64,000 nucleotides of DNA from Zoroaster sp. YZ-2022 (GCA_029582265.1 CM055816.1:25599963-25663962), one strand, 5' to 3'; shown: positions 1-11,170, numbered from the stretch's first letter. The notes: generated from the sequence alone by a model not told the origin. Program-made: numbers and translations.

Positions 1-17
1 TTAAAATTGTGGGGCGA

Positions 18-118
18 AATATATGGGGGCGAAATGGTTTTGGGGCGACTTGTTTATTACATTTGTGTATAAAAACCAAATCGCCCCCAAAACATCGTCC
101 AAACCCAATCGCCCCTAA
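18..118. repeat. Imperfect dyad of GGGGCGA-type motifs
   Basis: Two GGGGGCGA/GGGGCGA-rich tracts on the plus strand face TCGCCCC tracts about 50 bases further on, so the segment can fold back on itself. It may be the remnant of a DNA-transposon end or MITE cut by the window edge. No coding capacity is seen. The assignment to a transposon is inference. Confidence 0.35.
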
Positions 119-290
119 CTTTGAAGGGTCATAACTCCTTACGGAGCAAGTTTTTTGAGTGGGAACAATTAAAACTTTGTAAAGCACATCTAAGTAAGCA
201 TTATGTGAGAATAGTATCGAGTACCTAGAGGTAGAGGGCAAATTTCACTTTCTAAAAGGATTTTCCTACTTGGGCCCATAGTCTAATACA

Positions 291-533
291 TGTACATCTA
301 TCCAACGAGTGGTCATTGTCTGTATTTACATATATGTACATAACACACATACATTGTACAGGACACATACATGTACATCTATCCAACGAGTGGTCATTGT
401 CTGTATTTACATACATGTACATAACACACATACATTGTACAGGACACGTACGTGTACATCTATCCAACGAGTGGTCATTGTCTGTATTTACATAATTATG
501 TATGTACATACAGTGTGTATACTGCAACGGGGA
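291..533. repeat. 81-bp tandem repeat, three copies
   Basis: The phrase TGTACATCTATCCAACGAG recurs at 291, 372 and 453, giving an 81-base period. Copies differ by a few substitutions. The unit is rich in ACATGTAC-type palindromes. Open frames on both strands here are by-products of the repeat. Confidence 0.85.
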
Positions 534-1089
534 GTTCGGATAGCTAACTGGAAGTGGGGCAAAATTACGCGACCAAACCGTTCCGATGCGACTTGGTCAA
601 GGCTATCAATTATATTGTTAATCTCAAAAGATTTAATTTTCCGAAATGGTGAAACAGTTTGTTAAGTTGTTATTTTTTGGGTAATATTAAAAATAAATAA
701 ATAAACTGAACTAGCTTTCAATATGAGGTTTTCAAAATTAAGACCAAAATATTAAGTGTTTCCATTTATAATTATAAAAAGTAAGGTGGGTATAAATGGA
801 TACCCTTTTCAGCTCCTGTTATTATTATTTTTATTATTATTATTTGTAAACAAATAATTAGGGTAAAAACACACCTTTTTGGCCTTAACACAAAATATAA
901 GGCCTATAATAACATATGTTTTATTTATTTATAATTATTTATAAATAAATGATAAAGGTATAGGCGTGATGTGTTTGGTAATTGCGGGTAGACGGGAAAC
1001 ACATATATTTATGTTTTTGACCGCCAAATAAAGCTACTATTTTATATTCTGTTTTTCCAGTATGTTTCCAGTAATGTTAATTGGTGTAC

Positions 1090-2130
1090 TTACATGTCTG
1101 TTTCACGCATTTTCATGCTGGATGCTTTGAGAGGATTGTAGTTGCCATGCCAGTAATACCACACAATGCCTTTGGCACCCTGAGACTGCCCATCTGGGTA
1201 ATAACGACCATTTAAGTCAGAGTAGTGACAGATATTAAACCACCAGGCTCCTTCCCTGTATTGTGCACAATTAAATCCGGTATACGCATCATTGTCATTA
1301 TCCTTTGTTGTGAAGTGCATTCCCTTGTGATACCCAAGAGAGTCACCAGCAGTGCTGCTCACATCGTAGTCGCCATAATTCAGTGTGTACTTCTCACCAG
1401 TGATTTGGAAATCCGTGTATTTCGCGAATGCCGTATCGTCACTCCAATCTGTGAGATCTATGCGGAGGTCCCATGTCCCGTGTGATTTATCAGATGTCAG
1501 ACTCACCAAGTTATCATTCCCTAACCAATGCTCCCCGCTTAGACAACCGAAGCCAGACTTATACTCACTCCAGTCACGATAAAAGTCAATATTACCGTCC
1601 TCTCTGCGCTGAAACACAATCCATCCGCCGCCGTCAATGTCCATTTCACAATAGACTTGGAGACCGTTGCTGAATCCGTCTGGGTAGATCTTGTAGACAC
1701 CACTTGTGCGGTAACCTGCCTCCATTAGCCCTTTACAACTTCTGTAGCGATCAAAGGAGATATCAGGCAATGAGAAGAGAGGCGTGTCTTCATTTTCATC
1801 GAAGTACACACTTTCTTGATCTTCAACGAATGATTCAGGATACTCAGCCCTTGTGGAGTTATTTAACTCACACAGTTTATTGCATTTATAGAAGTTAAAT
1901 GACTTACAGTTCTTATCCATGTTACAGTCTCGTCCGCACATGACGTAATAGGGTACAGTTTTCTTGGCATACGTAAAGTTTTTGAGTGCTCGGCTATCTG
2001 CAGGGAGATATTCGTTTGCAAGCCCACCACATTGACTTCCCAAGCTTACTGCTTGTGATATCAGTGGTATTATAAACACGAACATCATTTTGAAATGGAG
2101 TACGCACATCAAGAGTACTTGCTGCGTCAT
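1090..2130 (-). CDS. Secreted fibrinogen-related protein with N-terminal PAN/apple-like domain (intact, single exon)
   Basis: The reading frame gives 346 residues from the ATG at 2,130. The frame is open upstream to 2,169, but only a TTG lies there (also TTG in the other copy), so 2,130 is the first usable start. Residues about 1-29 form a hydrophobic signal peptide. Residues about 30-105 hold six cysteines spaced like a PAN/apple domain, including MCGRDC and YKCNKLC. From about residue 128 to the end lies a fibrinogen C-terminal domain: RSCKGLMEAGYRTSGVY start, GGGWIVFQRREDG, EHWLGND, a calcium-site-like KDNDND, and GAWWFNICHYSDLNGRYY. The ending SSMKMR matches the usual end of this domain. 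Family members are typically secreted, calcium-dependent lectins acting in innate recognition or coagulation-like clotting; the ligand here is unknown. The stop codon overlaps a GTAAGT donor-like sequence, so a further exon cannot be excluded. A broken inverted copy lies at 38,941-39,972. Confidence 0.88.
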   Translation of the reverse strand: MTQQVLLMCVLHFKMMFVFIIPLISQAVSLGSQCGGLANEYLPADSRALKNFTYAKKTVPYYVMCGRDCNMDKNCKSFNFYKCNKLCELNNSTRAEYPESFVEDQESVYFDENEDTPLFSLPDISFDRYRSCKGLMEAGYRTSGVYKIYPDGFSNGLQVYCEMDIDGGGWIVFQRREDGNIDFYRDWSEYKSGFGCLSGEHWLGNDNLVSLTSDKSHGTWDLRIDLTDWSDDTAFAKYTDFQITGEKYTLNYGDYDVSSTAGDSLGYHKGMHFTTKDNDNDAYTGFNCAQYREGAWWFNICHYSDLNGRYYPDGQSQGAKGIVWYYWHGNYNPLKASSMKMRETDM

Positions 2131-2311
2131 CTTCAATGTATTGTTTGTATATGGGTGAAAACGTTTCAATGTAAATCCAATTAAATAGTAGAACTATCAG
2201 TTTTTATTCAATCAAGTATTTCGGTATCATCGGTCGACCAACTGTTTGATTGAAACACGACTATACTGCACACGGCGCAATGTAGAAATGTCCCACAGCA
2301 TCGACCGATGA

Positions 2312-2418
2312 GTGCTTATATTGAATGTTTGTGATCCAAAGGATTGCATGCGTAAAGCACTGATTGGTCAAAGTGAAGTCACTGCTGAATGGTGATTTAC
2401 ATGTATCACCTGATTGGT
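2312..2418 (-). promoter_or_regulatory. Candidate TATA/CCAAT promoter of the FReD gene
   Basis: On the minus strand a TATAAGCACTC sequence (about 2,310-2,320) lies about 185 bases upstream of the ATG. Two CCAATCAG boxes (about 2,360 and 2,410) lie 40-95 bases further upstream. The same three elements, in the same spacing, occur in the other arm (38,653, 38,703 and TATAAA at 38,750). Arrangement and conservation suggest a core promoter; no transcript evidence is available. Confidence 0.4.
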
Positions 2419-3158
2419 TGACAGAAACTTGATTAGGCTCAGCTTTATCTGTTTTTTGGTTTCCTCAAAAAGATAAAATTATTCAATAATAGACAGTCCC
2501 AACCTGAATTGTTTTAATGTTTCGAGGAAACAAAATACAAATTTTGCCTTTATGAATTAATGCCTATATATGTGAATTAGTTTAGCACATAAAATGTTTG
2601 GATGAGTGATTTTACTGAAATATTAATGAAATAAATTAAATAGCCTAGTCCTGGCCTCCCCAATGCAGCTAACACAATTCAACAACAGTATCAGTTTATC
2701 GCCTAATTTGCATATCCAATATTTTTGTATATTGAAACCGTCCCCTCCCAGGGCGAGAGACCAGTGGGTACGAGGTATACATAAACTACAGGAACATCCT
2801 GGGGACGATGTTGTCGTTCATCATACTGAACACGATTCAGCCTTTCACATACGTGACCAATTCAAAAGTTAATCATTGCTATGGCATTATTCGTTTTGTG
2901 TTTATTTAAGTTTATTACTTGGTGATCCCCCCAAAATAGCAATTCAAATTTATTTCTCTTTAGAATGCCAGGAGTGTTCAATGATTGTAATGGTGTATTA
3001 GCTAAAGACAGTGTGAATCCAAGCTGTAGGGTAAATGAAAGGGGGAAACACGGTACAATCTGAAAACTTGCCCGCTGGCTACACCGATCTGCCAACTAAT
3101 GCACGACATGAATCCACGAATAAACGCACTAATTGTGCCTTTAAAGAGGATCTGATGA

Positions 3159-3161
3159 TAT

Positions 3162-3196
<35 letters not shown>

Positions 3197-3199
3197 TTG
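3159..3199. repeat. (TTTA)n microsatellite
   Basis: Roughly ten TTTA units. The other arm of the inverted duplication has only a short AAATAAAT tract here (about 37,650), so the repeat grew after or independently of duplication. Confidence 0.9.
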
Positions 3200-3222
3200 C
3201 CAACCAGTGAAATACATGTATG

Positions 3223-3680
3223 CGGTTATTGGAACCAGACCACATTTCCCATATACAAAGTATGGTGGCTAAGAGAGACCTCACAAATCAGGCAAACGTT
3301 TATACCCCTATGTGAAAAAGTCGTTTAACACATCACGGCAGAAATCCAATTGATCCTTGATCCAGCAATTAAAAATGCCGACGCGCATGTCTGAGATGAC
3401 GCGTGCGGAGACCAGAAACCAGAGACTTGTTTAACCTGTTAAGCTTTTACCTCAAACAGTTCCACACAATAATTTCTGAGACTGATGTAACTAAAAGGAT
3501 AGTTCTTCAAAAATGTATAGTTCAAGGTTCTTTAACAATCATCATCTTTTTGGCTATTAATATTTTACATCAAGCTTTATATAAAACTCTAATCAAACTT
3601 GTCTTTTCATTTAAGATTACCAATAGTGTACAATAGCTTTGATGGGTAAATGAAAGGGGTGAATACGGCAAAGGAAGGGT
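3223..3680. other. Intergenic stretch with a fragment of the dispersed block d
   Basis: The beginning (about 3,210-3,300) resembles the start of block d elsewhere: GGTTATTGGAACCAGAC, then AGAGAGACCTCACAAATCAGGCAAA as at 51,800. The rest holds no gene that I can recognise. Confidence 0.5.
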
Positions 3681-4765
3681 AATAATAATAATAATAATAA
3701 AGATTTTTAGCGCGCACATATCCACCCTGCTGGGCGCTCAAGGCGCGGAAACAAAGAAAAAACATTAATACAAACAATATACAATGATAGCATAGGGAAA
3801 ACAAATTATGTACCGAGATACATGTACCTACAATGCAATTACAAATATACATCATCTTTGAAGAGTTGTGACATAAGATGAGTTTTAAGCATCGACTTGA
3901 ATCTGGTTATACTATGACAAGATTTGAGTTTAGTTGGAAGATGATTCCAGAGTCTCGGAGCTGCGACAGAAAACGACCTATCACCCCAGTTCCGTTTTGA
4001 AGTTGGTTCCTTGAGGAGTGACATGTTGCTGGAGCGCAAATTGCGTGATGGAGTGTAGACTTTAAGTAGTTCAGAAATATAAATTGGAGCAATGTTATTA
4101 AAAGATTTGTGAACAATTAGCATAAGTTTAAAAACAATTCTCTGTGAAACAGGAAGCCAGTGCAGTTCTTTCAAGATTGGCGTGATATGGCATGACTTTC
4201 TGGACAAAGTCACAACACGAGCTGCTGTGTTTTGTATGCGCTGAAGACGAGATATTTGATTCTGCGGAAGACCGTAAAGGAGAGCATTCCCATTATCGAG
4301 CCGTGATGTGACAAACGCATGTATAATTTGTTCAGCAGCACTTTTATTCAAGTATTTCCTAATTCGGCTTATATTTCTGATATGAAATGATGATATGCGA
4401 ACAATGTTGGAGATATGTGGTTTTAAAGTCATTGTCGAGTCAAATATAACACCCAAATTACGTGCATGTAATGAGGGGTTATCTGCGAGTCACCAATTGT
4501 AATAAATGGAAGAGAAACTTTAGACAATTGCTGACGTGATCCAAATAGAACAAATTCTGTTTTTTCATCGTTCAATTTCAGGAAGTTTTGTCTCATCCAA
4601 CTTCGAATCTCTTGAATACATTTCTCCAGTGTTTTAATGCAGGAATCAGCAGGTTCTTGAGAAGATTTAAAAGTAATGTAAAGCTGCGTGTCATCAGCGT
4701 AAACATGGTAATTTAAATTATACTTCAAAATGATATCACGAACTGGAAAGGTATAAACAGTAAAC
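3681..4765 (-). mobile_element. 5'-truncated non-LTR retrotransposon (CR1/L2-like), pseudogene
   Basis: The element lies on the minus strand. It ends in a (TTA)n tail at 3,681-3,700 preceded by an untranslated region with CGCGCACATATCCACCC. Upstream, one frame (4,429-4,728) carries the reverse-transcriptase active-site motif YADDTQLY and the downstream NFLKLNDEKTEFVLFGS. A second frame (3,839-4,456) carries the C-terminal part (LGVIFDSTMTLKPHI, SRLDNGNALLYGLP, RNWGDRSFSVAAPRLWN). The frame shifts near 4,480, so the copy is dead. The 5' end is lost at about 4,765 inside the polymerase domain. A shorter copy of the same 3' end sits at 12,664-12,935. Confidence 0.88.
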
Positions 4766-4795
4766 CACTGTAAGAAACGGGGGACGCAAGAAACT

Positions 4796-5212
4796 GGGGA
4801 CGCCTAAATAATGAATGGTAAATCACATGTATGATGATATAAAGGAACACGTCCCCCTCCCTCCCCCCCCCCCCCCATCAATGGTTTGAGACTCAAGAAA
4901 CGGGAGGGACGCCTAAATAATGAGTGATAAAATAACCTGTATGATGATATAAAGGGACACGTCCCCCTCCCCCCGCCATCCACTAATGGTTTGAGACTCA
5001 AGAAACGGGAGGGACGCCTAAATAATGTATGGTAAAATAACATGTATGATGATATAAAGGAACATATCCCCCCGCCATCCACCAGTGGTTTGAAACGGGG
5101 GGGGGGGGACGCCTAAATAATGAATGGTAAAATAACATGTATGATGATATAAAGGAACACGTCCCCCTCCCCCTCCCCCTCCCCCCACCGCCATCCACCA
5201 ATGGTTTGATCA
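4796..5212. repeat. About 100-bp tandem repeat, four copies, with poly-C tracts
   Basis: GACGCCTAAATAATG recurs at about 4,798, 4,909, 5,012 and 5,108. Each copy ends in a variable C-rich tract (up to 15 C) followed by CCATCCACCAATGGTTTGA. Unit length varies from about 96 to 111 bases mainly because of the C tract. Confidence 0.85.
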
Positions 5213-6495
5213 TCACAAAACAAAAGGAAACAGTAATGTTGTCTTAGGGAGAATTCAGGACGGTGCAGGCGGTACATACAAGAAGAAGCGGGTGACACAC
5301 CCAGATGTTCATTCTGAGGTAAAAGAATACTTTGGACACATTGTTTATTCTCCATTCAATTTTTGAACATTTACATAGATATCTTCCAAATCTATATTCC
5401 CTTTTGAATTAATCAAATTTTTGTTTTAATTTTGGGTGAAATTAATACCCTTGCATAAAAACTTCAAAACAATATTTAGGGGTTACAAAATACGGTCCTA
5501 ATTAAGGGCGTTATGTATCAAAACGCTAAAATATCATCATTTAATCCATTAAAACAAGTTTATATTATAAAACTATGAAATATGTACCCCACAAACAGAA
5601 TTTAAAGAGAAAAATGTCCATTGCTTCATTGATGACTGCTCCGGTCGTTAGTTCTTTTGTTGAAATGATACACACCATGATGTACAACGGCTGTTTGATA
5701 TAAGCCATTTAGCTTAATTATTTTACTGCAGTGAAAAGCGGAACCTTTTTAGGCTACTTCCGTTATAGCCATCATTAAACAGTCGTATGAGTGGTTTACT
5801 GAGCGAGGTTAAACTTTTTCAAATTAAACAGCGACAATCGTTTGAAAACTAACAATAAGCTACCGTTTCAGTAGGACTGTCATACTTTTTGTAATTAATA
5901 GATGTTTTGCAAGCAGAAAACATATGACAGATTTAGTCCCTCCAGATAGTACCAGCATATTATTTTTCAATCCCTGGCTCATGGACTCTCTGTATTCTCA
6001 ATGCTTTCCGAGTGTATGTGACGTCGTAACATCTTGACCACCGAGCTTGTCCGGTGGCGATTGGCCGGCTAGAATCCCATAGCAGCAGGTACCGCGAGAT
6101 GTGTACATTAATTAACTCCTACATCGGGTGATAATTTGATTTTATGAAGCACTGTTGATCAGTGCTTTCAGTGCAGGAGGTCGTGGGTTCGAATCCCACC
6201 CCAATCGCCTTTGGATTTGTTCAAAGACACTCGTCACACGGCAGAAAGGGGCACGCTGTCATAAAAGTGGGAAACGCATTTTACAAAGTCGTTAAATTAC
6301 ATAAAATTCCCCCTTGACCCCGCCCCCTTTCAATCCGCTAATGGTTTAAGACGCAATTGCAATCGCGTGTTGAATTTGAATTTCAATAACATTCAATTAC
6401 TGAATTAAAAGTCAAAGTCCTGAACTTGAAATGGCTCATTAAGTGTTTCCACCCGCAGCCGGCTTGTAAAATAATATGTGACGTGTTCTCCCGAA
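5213..6495. other. Intergenic, no gene recognised; one tRNA-like B box
   Basis: No coding pattern is evident. At about 6,187-6,206 the sequence GTGGGTTCGAATCCCACCCC is a perfect pol III B box with paired T-stem, preceded by GTGCAGGAGGTC. This suggests the remains of a tRNA-derived SINE, but no matching A box is clear. Confidence 0.4.
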
Positions 6496-7016
6496 ATCAG
6501 ACACTTTTGGGCAGGTTATCAAAATTTAGTTAGTTATTGATTATGAAAGTAGAGATTCTCAGCTTTACAATGATACCTTTTTTTTAAACTGGACTCCCCA
6601 AAGCGGAGTTACGTAATTTTTAGGTTTGTCTTTACGACAATTACAAACGGAGATAATCGACTTTAAAGTTACAAGTTTCATTTGGTACAAAGCGGGAATC
6701 CTGACCTTTCCGACGATACCAAATTAGTACAGGGGGGGAGGTTGCTTTCCTGTCGAAACATACTGCGCAAAGTTGGTAAATTTTGCTTCATTTTGAAACC
6801 AAATTAGAACAAATTCATCATTTTCTGAACTGACATGCCCTTCTAAATCGGTAAAAACTTGTACTTATCAATGAATTTTTAATCTGAAACTCTCACAAGA
6901 TGTTATAAACATTATAAATATTGATAATTTACAAGAAACTCAAATTCCACAAAAAACACCCCAAGGCATATTTTTGCCCGTTTCTCAGTTCCGAGCTCTG
7001 CCCAAAAGTGTCTGAT
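6496..7016. mobile_element. MITE-like element with 19-bp terminal inverted repeats
   Basis: ATCAGACACTTTTGGGCAG at 6,496-6,514 is exactly reverse-complemented at 6,998-7,016. The interior (about 480 bases) is noncoding. No clear target-site duplication is visible; the right end abuts the TTAA that begins the piggyBac-like element. The superfamily is unknown. Confidence 0.7.
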
Positions 7017-7229
7017 TAACCCTTTCATTACCAGCCAGTTATGTCAGAGAGTACCCTTCTTTACCGCAGTAATTAGGAGCCCAATGTCACTTCAGCACCA
7101 GTGGGTTTTTCACAATTTCATTGAAGTGCGCCCTCACACGGCACGAATAGACACTTTTTTAACTTTCTCATTTGTATGTAAAAATGAGTATACAAAAGGG
7201 AGGAAAACATTGTGCAAAAGCGAAATAAT

Positions 7230-7748
7230 TTGATCAGTATTTACACTAAAGAAAAGTAATACAAATGGGTGATATTTCATGCAAATACGGTACAGGTATA
7301 AGATTTTTTTTTCCATGTGAAAAACAATAACTTGGATGAGATTTTGGGGGATTTTTTTTGGTTTTCTACTTGGAAATGAACCATTTACTTGTATTCAGTG
7401 TAAATACATCACAATCCATGCTAACACCCCACCCCCCAATTCAATGTTGGTTTGGACTGTAATCTGCAGATTTTTTAAGTGTAAAAGCAAAACAATTAAA
7501 TATTTGGATCAGTATTTACACTAAAGTAAAGTAATACAAATAGGTGATATTTTATGCAAATACGGTACAGGTATAAGAATTTTTTTCCATGTGAAAAACA
7601 ATAACTTGAATGAGATTTTGGGGGATTTTATTTGGTTTTCTACTTGGAAATGAACCATTTACTTGTATTCAGTGTAAATACATCACAATCCATGCTAACA
7701 TCCCACCCCCACCCCCCAATTCAATGTTGGTTTGGACTGTAATCTGCG
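7230..7748. repeat. About 275-bp direct duplication, two copies
   Basis: GATCAGTATTTACACTAAAG starts at about 7,232 and again at about 7,507. The following 240 bases (CATGTGAAAAACAATAACTTG, then ATGCTAACA, then TTCAATGTTGGTTTGGACTG) are nearly identical in both. The duplication lies between the piggyBac terminus and the transposase relic. Confidence 0.85.
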
Positions 7749-7811
7749 GCTTGTCCGACCATTCCCAACATTGAACGTCGAGAGGTTTGAAAACAAATAT
7801 TATAGATTTAC

Positions 7812-8500
7812 AATCAAGTGATGTGGTATTTCTCAAAAGCAAGGAACTATGCACATAGGTTGTGTACATTGTTTACAGATCATCTTTGTTTGTTTTCGCC
7901 TGCCCTAATTTTCGGTTACTGCAAACAATGCGGTCGCGTTTCTTTCCATTGGGGTTTTGCCAGGATAGTGCTGTTGCCCTGTCAACTCAATAGGAATATG
8001 GTATCTCAACTGACTTGTTGCGTTACGTTCCCAACCCAACAGCAAGCCCTGTACAATCCCTATACAAAAAAGATTGCTGACATTTTTGTTCCCTGCTATG
8101 CTGGTGAATATTACTCTGCTATTGACAATACAGATATTCAGCATATGGAAAAAACTCTTTTCCACCATTTCAAGCTTCTGTGTGTATGATTGTAGTACTG
8201 AAAACATTGGTTGGCAAGATCAGTTCCACCCATGTTTTGTTGTAATCTTAATAATTGGAAGCTTCATAACATCACAAAATCCCACTTGTGCTTTTATTAC
8301 ACCGAATTTGCTTTTGGACAAATCAGTGTTGCCTACATTAGTTAAAAGTGTTACAGATTTGTTGTCTTGCCAAACGATACACAATTGCCATCTTTCACCA
8401 AAAAAAAAATGGGTCATCTCCTTTCTTCATTTATGGTTTTTTGGTTTGCGGCCCTGGGTATTCCTGTGTGGTGTAACGAACAGTTCCACAACATCGAATC
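7812..8500 (-). pseudogene. piggyBac transposase pseudogene (C-terminal half)
   Basis: Read on the minus strand in several frames: EMTHFFFGERWQLCIVWQDN and KSVTLLTN (near 8,400), then MGGTDLANQCFQYYNH and LKWWKR (near 8,230-8,160), then FFHMLNICIVNS (near 8,150) and finally the C-terminal cysteine-rich zinc-binding motif CKQCTQPMCIVPCF (near 7,850). These are the expected order and spacing of a PGBD4-type transposase, a DDD-type enzyme that excises precisely at TTAA. Frameshifts and stops near 8,225, 8,155 and 7,900 show it is dead. The N-terminal half would lie in or beyond the assembly gap. Confidence 0.8.
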
Positions 8501-9000
8501 NNNNNNNNNNNNNNNNNNNNNNNNNNNNNNNNNNNNNNNNNNNNNNNNNNNNNNNNNNNNNNNNNNNNNNNNNNNNNNNNNNNNNNNNNNNNNNNNNNNN
8601 NNNNNNNNNNNNNNNNNNNNNNNNNNNNNNNNNNNNNNNNNNNNNNNNNNNNNNNNNNNNNNNNNNNNNNNNNNNNNNNNNNNNNNNNNNNNNNNNNNNN
8701 NNNNNNNNNNNNNNNNNNNNNNNNNNNNNNNNNNNNNNNNNNNNNNNNNNNNNNNNNNNNNNNNNNNNNNNNNNNNNNNNNNNNNNNNNNNNNNNNNNNN
8801 NNNNNNNNNNNNNNNNNNNNNNNNNNNNNNNNNNNNNNNNNNNNNNNNNNNNNNNNNNNNNNNNNNNNNNNNNNNNNNNNNNNNNNNNNNNNNNNNNNNN
8901 NNNNNNNNNNNNNNNNNNNNNNNNNNNNNNNNNNNNNNNNNNNNNNNNNNNNNNNNNNNNNNNNNNNNNNNNNNNNNNNNNNNNNNNNNNNNNNNNNNNN
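8501..9000. other. Assembly gap, 500 N
   Basis: Exactly 500 undetermined bases, a size often used as a placeholder. Its true length is unknown. Reading frames crossing it are meaningless. Confidence 0.99.
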
Positions 9001-9504
9001 TTTTTTCGATTTTTGTATCAATTGCTGACTCAAATAGAATCAAACTCGATATTAGTGAAAACAGCCATTTTTCGACTCATCAAATGTAGAGCTTCAGTTT
9101 TGGTGAAAGACAACATTCATCAGTTTAACATTGAGATGACTCAGATGAGCATGTGAAATACTAACACAAATGTTGGGACAGGCAAAAAGTAGATATAATC
9201 TGAATTATTCGTGGAATTATAATAGAACTAGGACCTTTAATTCAGGAGCGGATGATCGCGGATCCAGGGGGGGGGGTCAGTTTTTTGTAGCATGATTAGT
9301 TTGAACAAATAGTATAAATTTCAATATTTTTTCTTCAAGAAATATACAATTATTTAACAAAATATAGCACCATTTAGCACCTAAGCACCCTTAATTATGC
9401 AAACAATCTCTAAGGGCAAGGGGACACCCCCTCCCCTTAGATAACTCCCCAGGACACAGATCACTAATTGGGGCTCATGTCCCCCCCCCACTTTTCATAA
9501 GCTG
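9001..9504. other. Intergenic, nothing recognised
   Basis: AT-rich sequence with a G9 tract near 9,270 and a C9 tract near 9,481. No gene, RNA or clear element end is seen. Confidence 0.5.
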
Positions 9505-10830
9505 TTGACGCCCATGGTGTATTGTTTGTTCCTCACACATGTCTACCTTAAGCCCCAGTCACACATTCACGATTTAGCCCGGAATTCCCACGAGTTGGAA
9601 AATCGGGCATATCCGTGGTATATCCGTGGTGAGACCCTACTGGCAACGTGGTCATTTTTGAGTAATCTTGAGTGTTCTTGGAACATCTTGATAGCCTCCC
9701 GATAGTTTTGGACATGTTCAAAACCATCGTGAGTCACCCACGATTTTTGGAATTCTTGAGGCATTCTTACACCAGTCGTGAGGGGATCGTGAATAGCCGT
9801 ACGGGCACCGTAGACAAGGTCGGGATACTCGGGGATATTCTTGGGGTAATCGTGCCACCTGACAAGTACGGTTGTTTCAAGAATCACCAAGAACTACTTC
9901 GACAGCACTACGAGTTACTTACGACTCCCCCACGGTTTGCTCAAGATTCCAATACGATGTAGCAAGATTAATCACGATCACATCACGGTCTAATCAAGAA
10001 TTAAGGCGGGAACACCAATAATATTGCCGAATGTTCACGAATTCACAAGAATTATCAGGACTTTCGTTAGATTGCAGTAAGAACTACTACGACCTCTCAC
10101 GTTTCCACTACGATTACCGGCCAATACTGTATAAACGCAGAAGCGGAATGTAATCTTGGCTGACCGGTAGGCCTTCTTATTGCAGTCTTGCGGACGTTGG
10201 GGGTAAACCGTAACGCTGTCGTGAGAAGTCGTGGTAATTCGTGACGCATTCGGGATAAATCGGCTTGGATAACATCGTGCATTCTTAGCATTGACTTACA
10301 ACAGTAATGAGTACTCGTGAGGGGATCGCAAGTGAAGCCGATTCATGCTGATTTTTGCTAATAATCGGGAGCAACCGTGGCAGTATAGGATCGGCGCTAT
10401 ACGTGGGAATTTGGGGCAAAAATCATGAATGTGTGACTGGGGCTATAGTCACGTTCCCTATCTACGGACGGTAGAGATATCGTTATGATTAGAACCATCA
10501 CATTGTAAGGAACCTGTCTACTGTTTCAGTTGTACATGTGCCTCATTCTGATTCTCATAGACTTGTGTACAGGAAAGCAAAGATGGATGCGGTTGATTAA
10601 TTAAAGGTAGTTACACCTATAGGATGGAAGGATTCGGTTGACAAGAGATCTTGTTGAATTTGAGAATGGTTAGTGATTAGACCCATCATATCAGTTATTC
10701 TGACATAGTCCTTAAAGAAATAAAGCTGGCGACCATACTTAACCCCAATGTCAATAACCTTAGGTTTAGGAACAGAGTCCTGCCACATTCATATGTAAAT
10801 CTTGTGGTGTTTTAATTTAACAATTGTTTT
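9505..10830 (+). repeat. Copy of dispersed block b, interrupted by a DNA transposon
   Basis: GGTGTATTGTTTGTTCCTC near 9,515 continues at 10,445 with GTCACGTTCCCTATCTAC, GGAACCTGTCTACTG, GTTGTACATGTGCCTCATTC and AACCCCAATGTCAATAACC. The same order occurs at 17,930, 27,335, 27,585, 46,685 and 57,280. It is noncoding. This copy stands alone, outside the long a-f units. Confidence 0.8.
9551..10444. mobile_element. PIF/Harbinger-like non-autonomous DNA transposon (894 bp)
   Basis: The left end AGCCCCAGTCACACATTCA is reverse-complemented, with one mismatch, at the right end, and the inverted repeat extends about 40 bases. It sits inside block b. Paralogous empty sites read CTACCATAGTCAC; here the flanks are CTACC-TTA and ATA-GTCAC, fitting a 3-bp TWA target duplication as in PIF/Harbinger. 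The interior has many short CACGATT/CGTGG motifs but no transposase. Confidence 0.8.
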
Positions 10831-10834
10831 AATT

Positions 10835-11170
10835 TAACAATGCACTGTAAAATATTGCCTGTAATTACAGTAAGTTACTGGCAGCTGAGTTGCCAGTAAC
10901 TTACTGTAAAATTTTACATTAATAACTGTAAATAAATTACTGTAAAAATTACAGTAAGTTACTGGCAGCTGGTTGCCAGTAACTTACTCTAAATCTTACA
11001 GCAACAAACAATATACTGCATCGCAGTAAAACAGTATATTACTGTATTTTTTAACAGGAAGAGCACAGATACTGTAAAATGCATGCAGTAAAGCACTGTA
11101 AATTTTGAGCAGTAGTGCCATTGTTACTGTAAATTAAATTACAGTAATAACAAATAATTTACAGTAATTT
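10835..11170. repeat. Tandem hairpins built from TTACTGTAA/TTACAGTAA motifs
   Basis: Two hairpins, about 10,867-10,908 and 10,950-10,990, share the arm CAGTAAGTTACTGGCAGCT facing GTTGCCAGTAACTTACTG. Numerous ACTGTAA/TTACAGT motifs follow to 11,170. This is likely a MITE or a palindromic repeat cluster. No coding capacity. Confidence 0.65.

Larger units (their letters stand above)
593..3222 (+). repeat. Left arm of a large inverted duplication (FReD arm)
   Basis: This segment is the reverse complement of about 37,623-40,392. The match runs from the sequence reading TTGGTCAAGGCTATC at 593 to the CCAACCAGTGAAAT stretch near 3,200. It includes the FReD gene, its upstream region and 3' flank, and the downstream segment containing TTTAGAATGCCAGGAGTG. 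Small indels, a TTTA microsatellite here and an 11-bp repeat in the other arm distinguish the two. The arms are separated by about 34 kb. Which arm is ancestral cannot be told from sequence alone, but this one keeps the intact gene. Confidence 0.85.
7020..9000 (-). mobile_element. Decayed piggyBac-like transposon, right end not seen
   Basis: A TTAA at 7,016-7,019 is followed by CCCTTTCATTACCAGCC, the form expected of a piggyBac terminus. A piggyBac-type transposase relic lies inside on the minus strand. The element runs into the assembly gap at 8,501-9,000. I could not find a matching GGG-TTAA terminus after the gap, so the true end may lie in the gap or be lost. Confidence 0.6.

Noticed and set aside
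2131..2169. Longer FReD protein starting at 2,169
   Set aside because: The codon there is TTG in this copy and in the other arm; the first ATG is at 2,130 and directly precedes the signal peptide.
8074..9156. Long frames across 8,074-9,156 and 8,367-9,089
   Set aside because: Most of each is the 500-N gap; the real content on the other strand is a piggyBac relic.
10597..10788. Minus-strand frame in block b (and similar at 18,148-18,450)
   Set aside because: Frames differ in length between copies and the opposite strand is equally open in one copy (57,610-57,861); there is no known motif.
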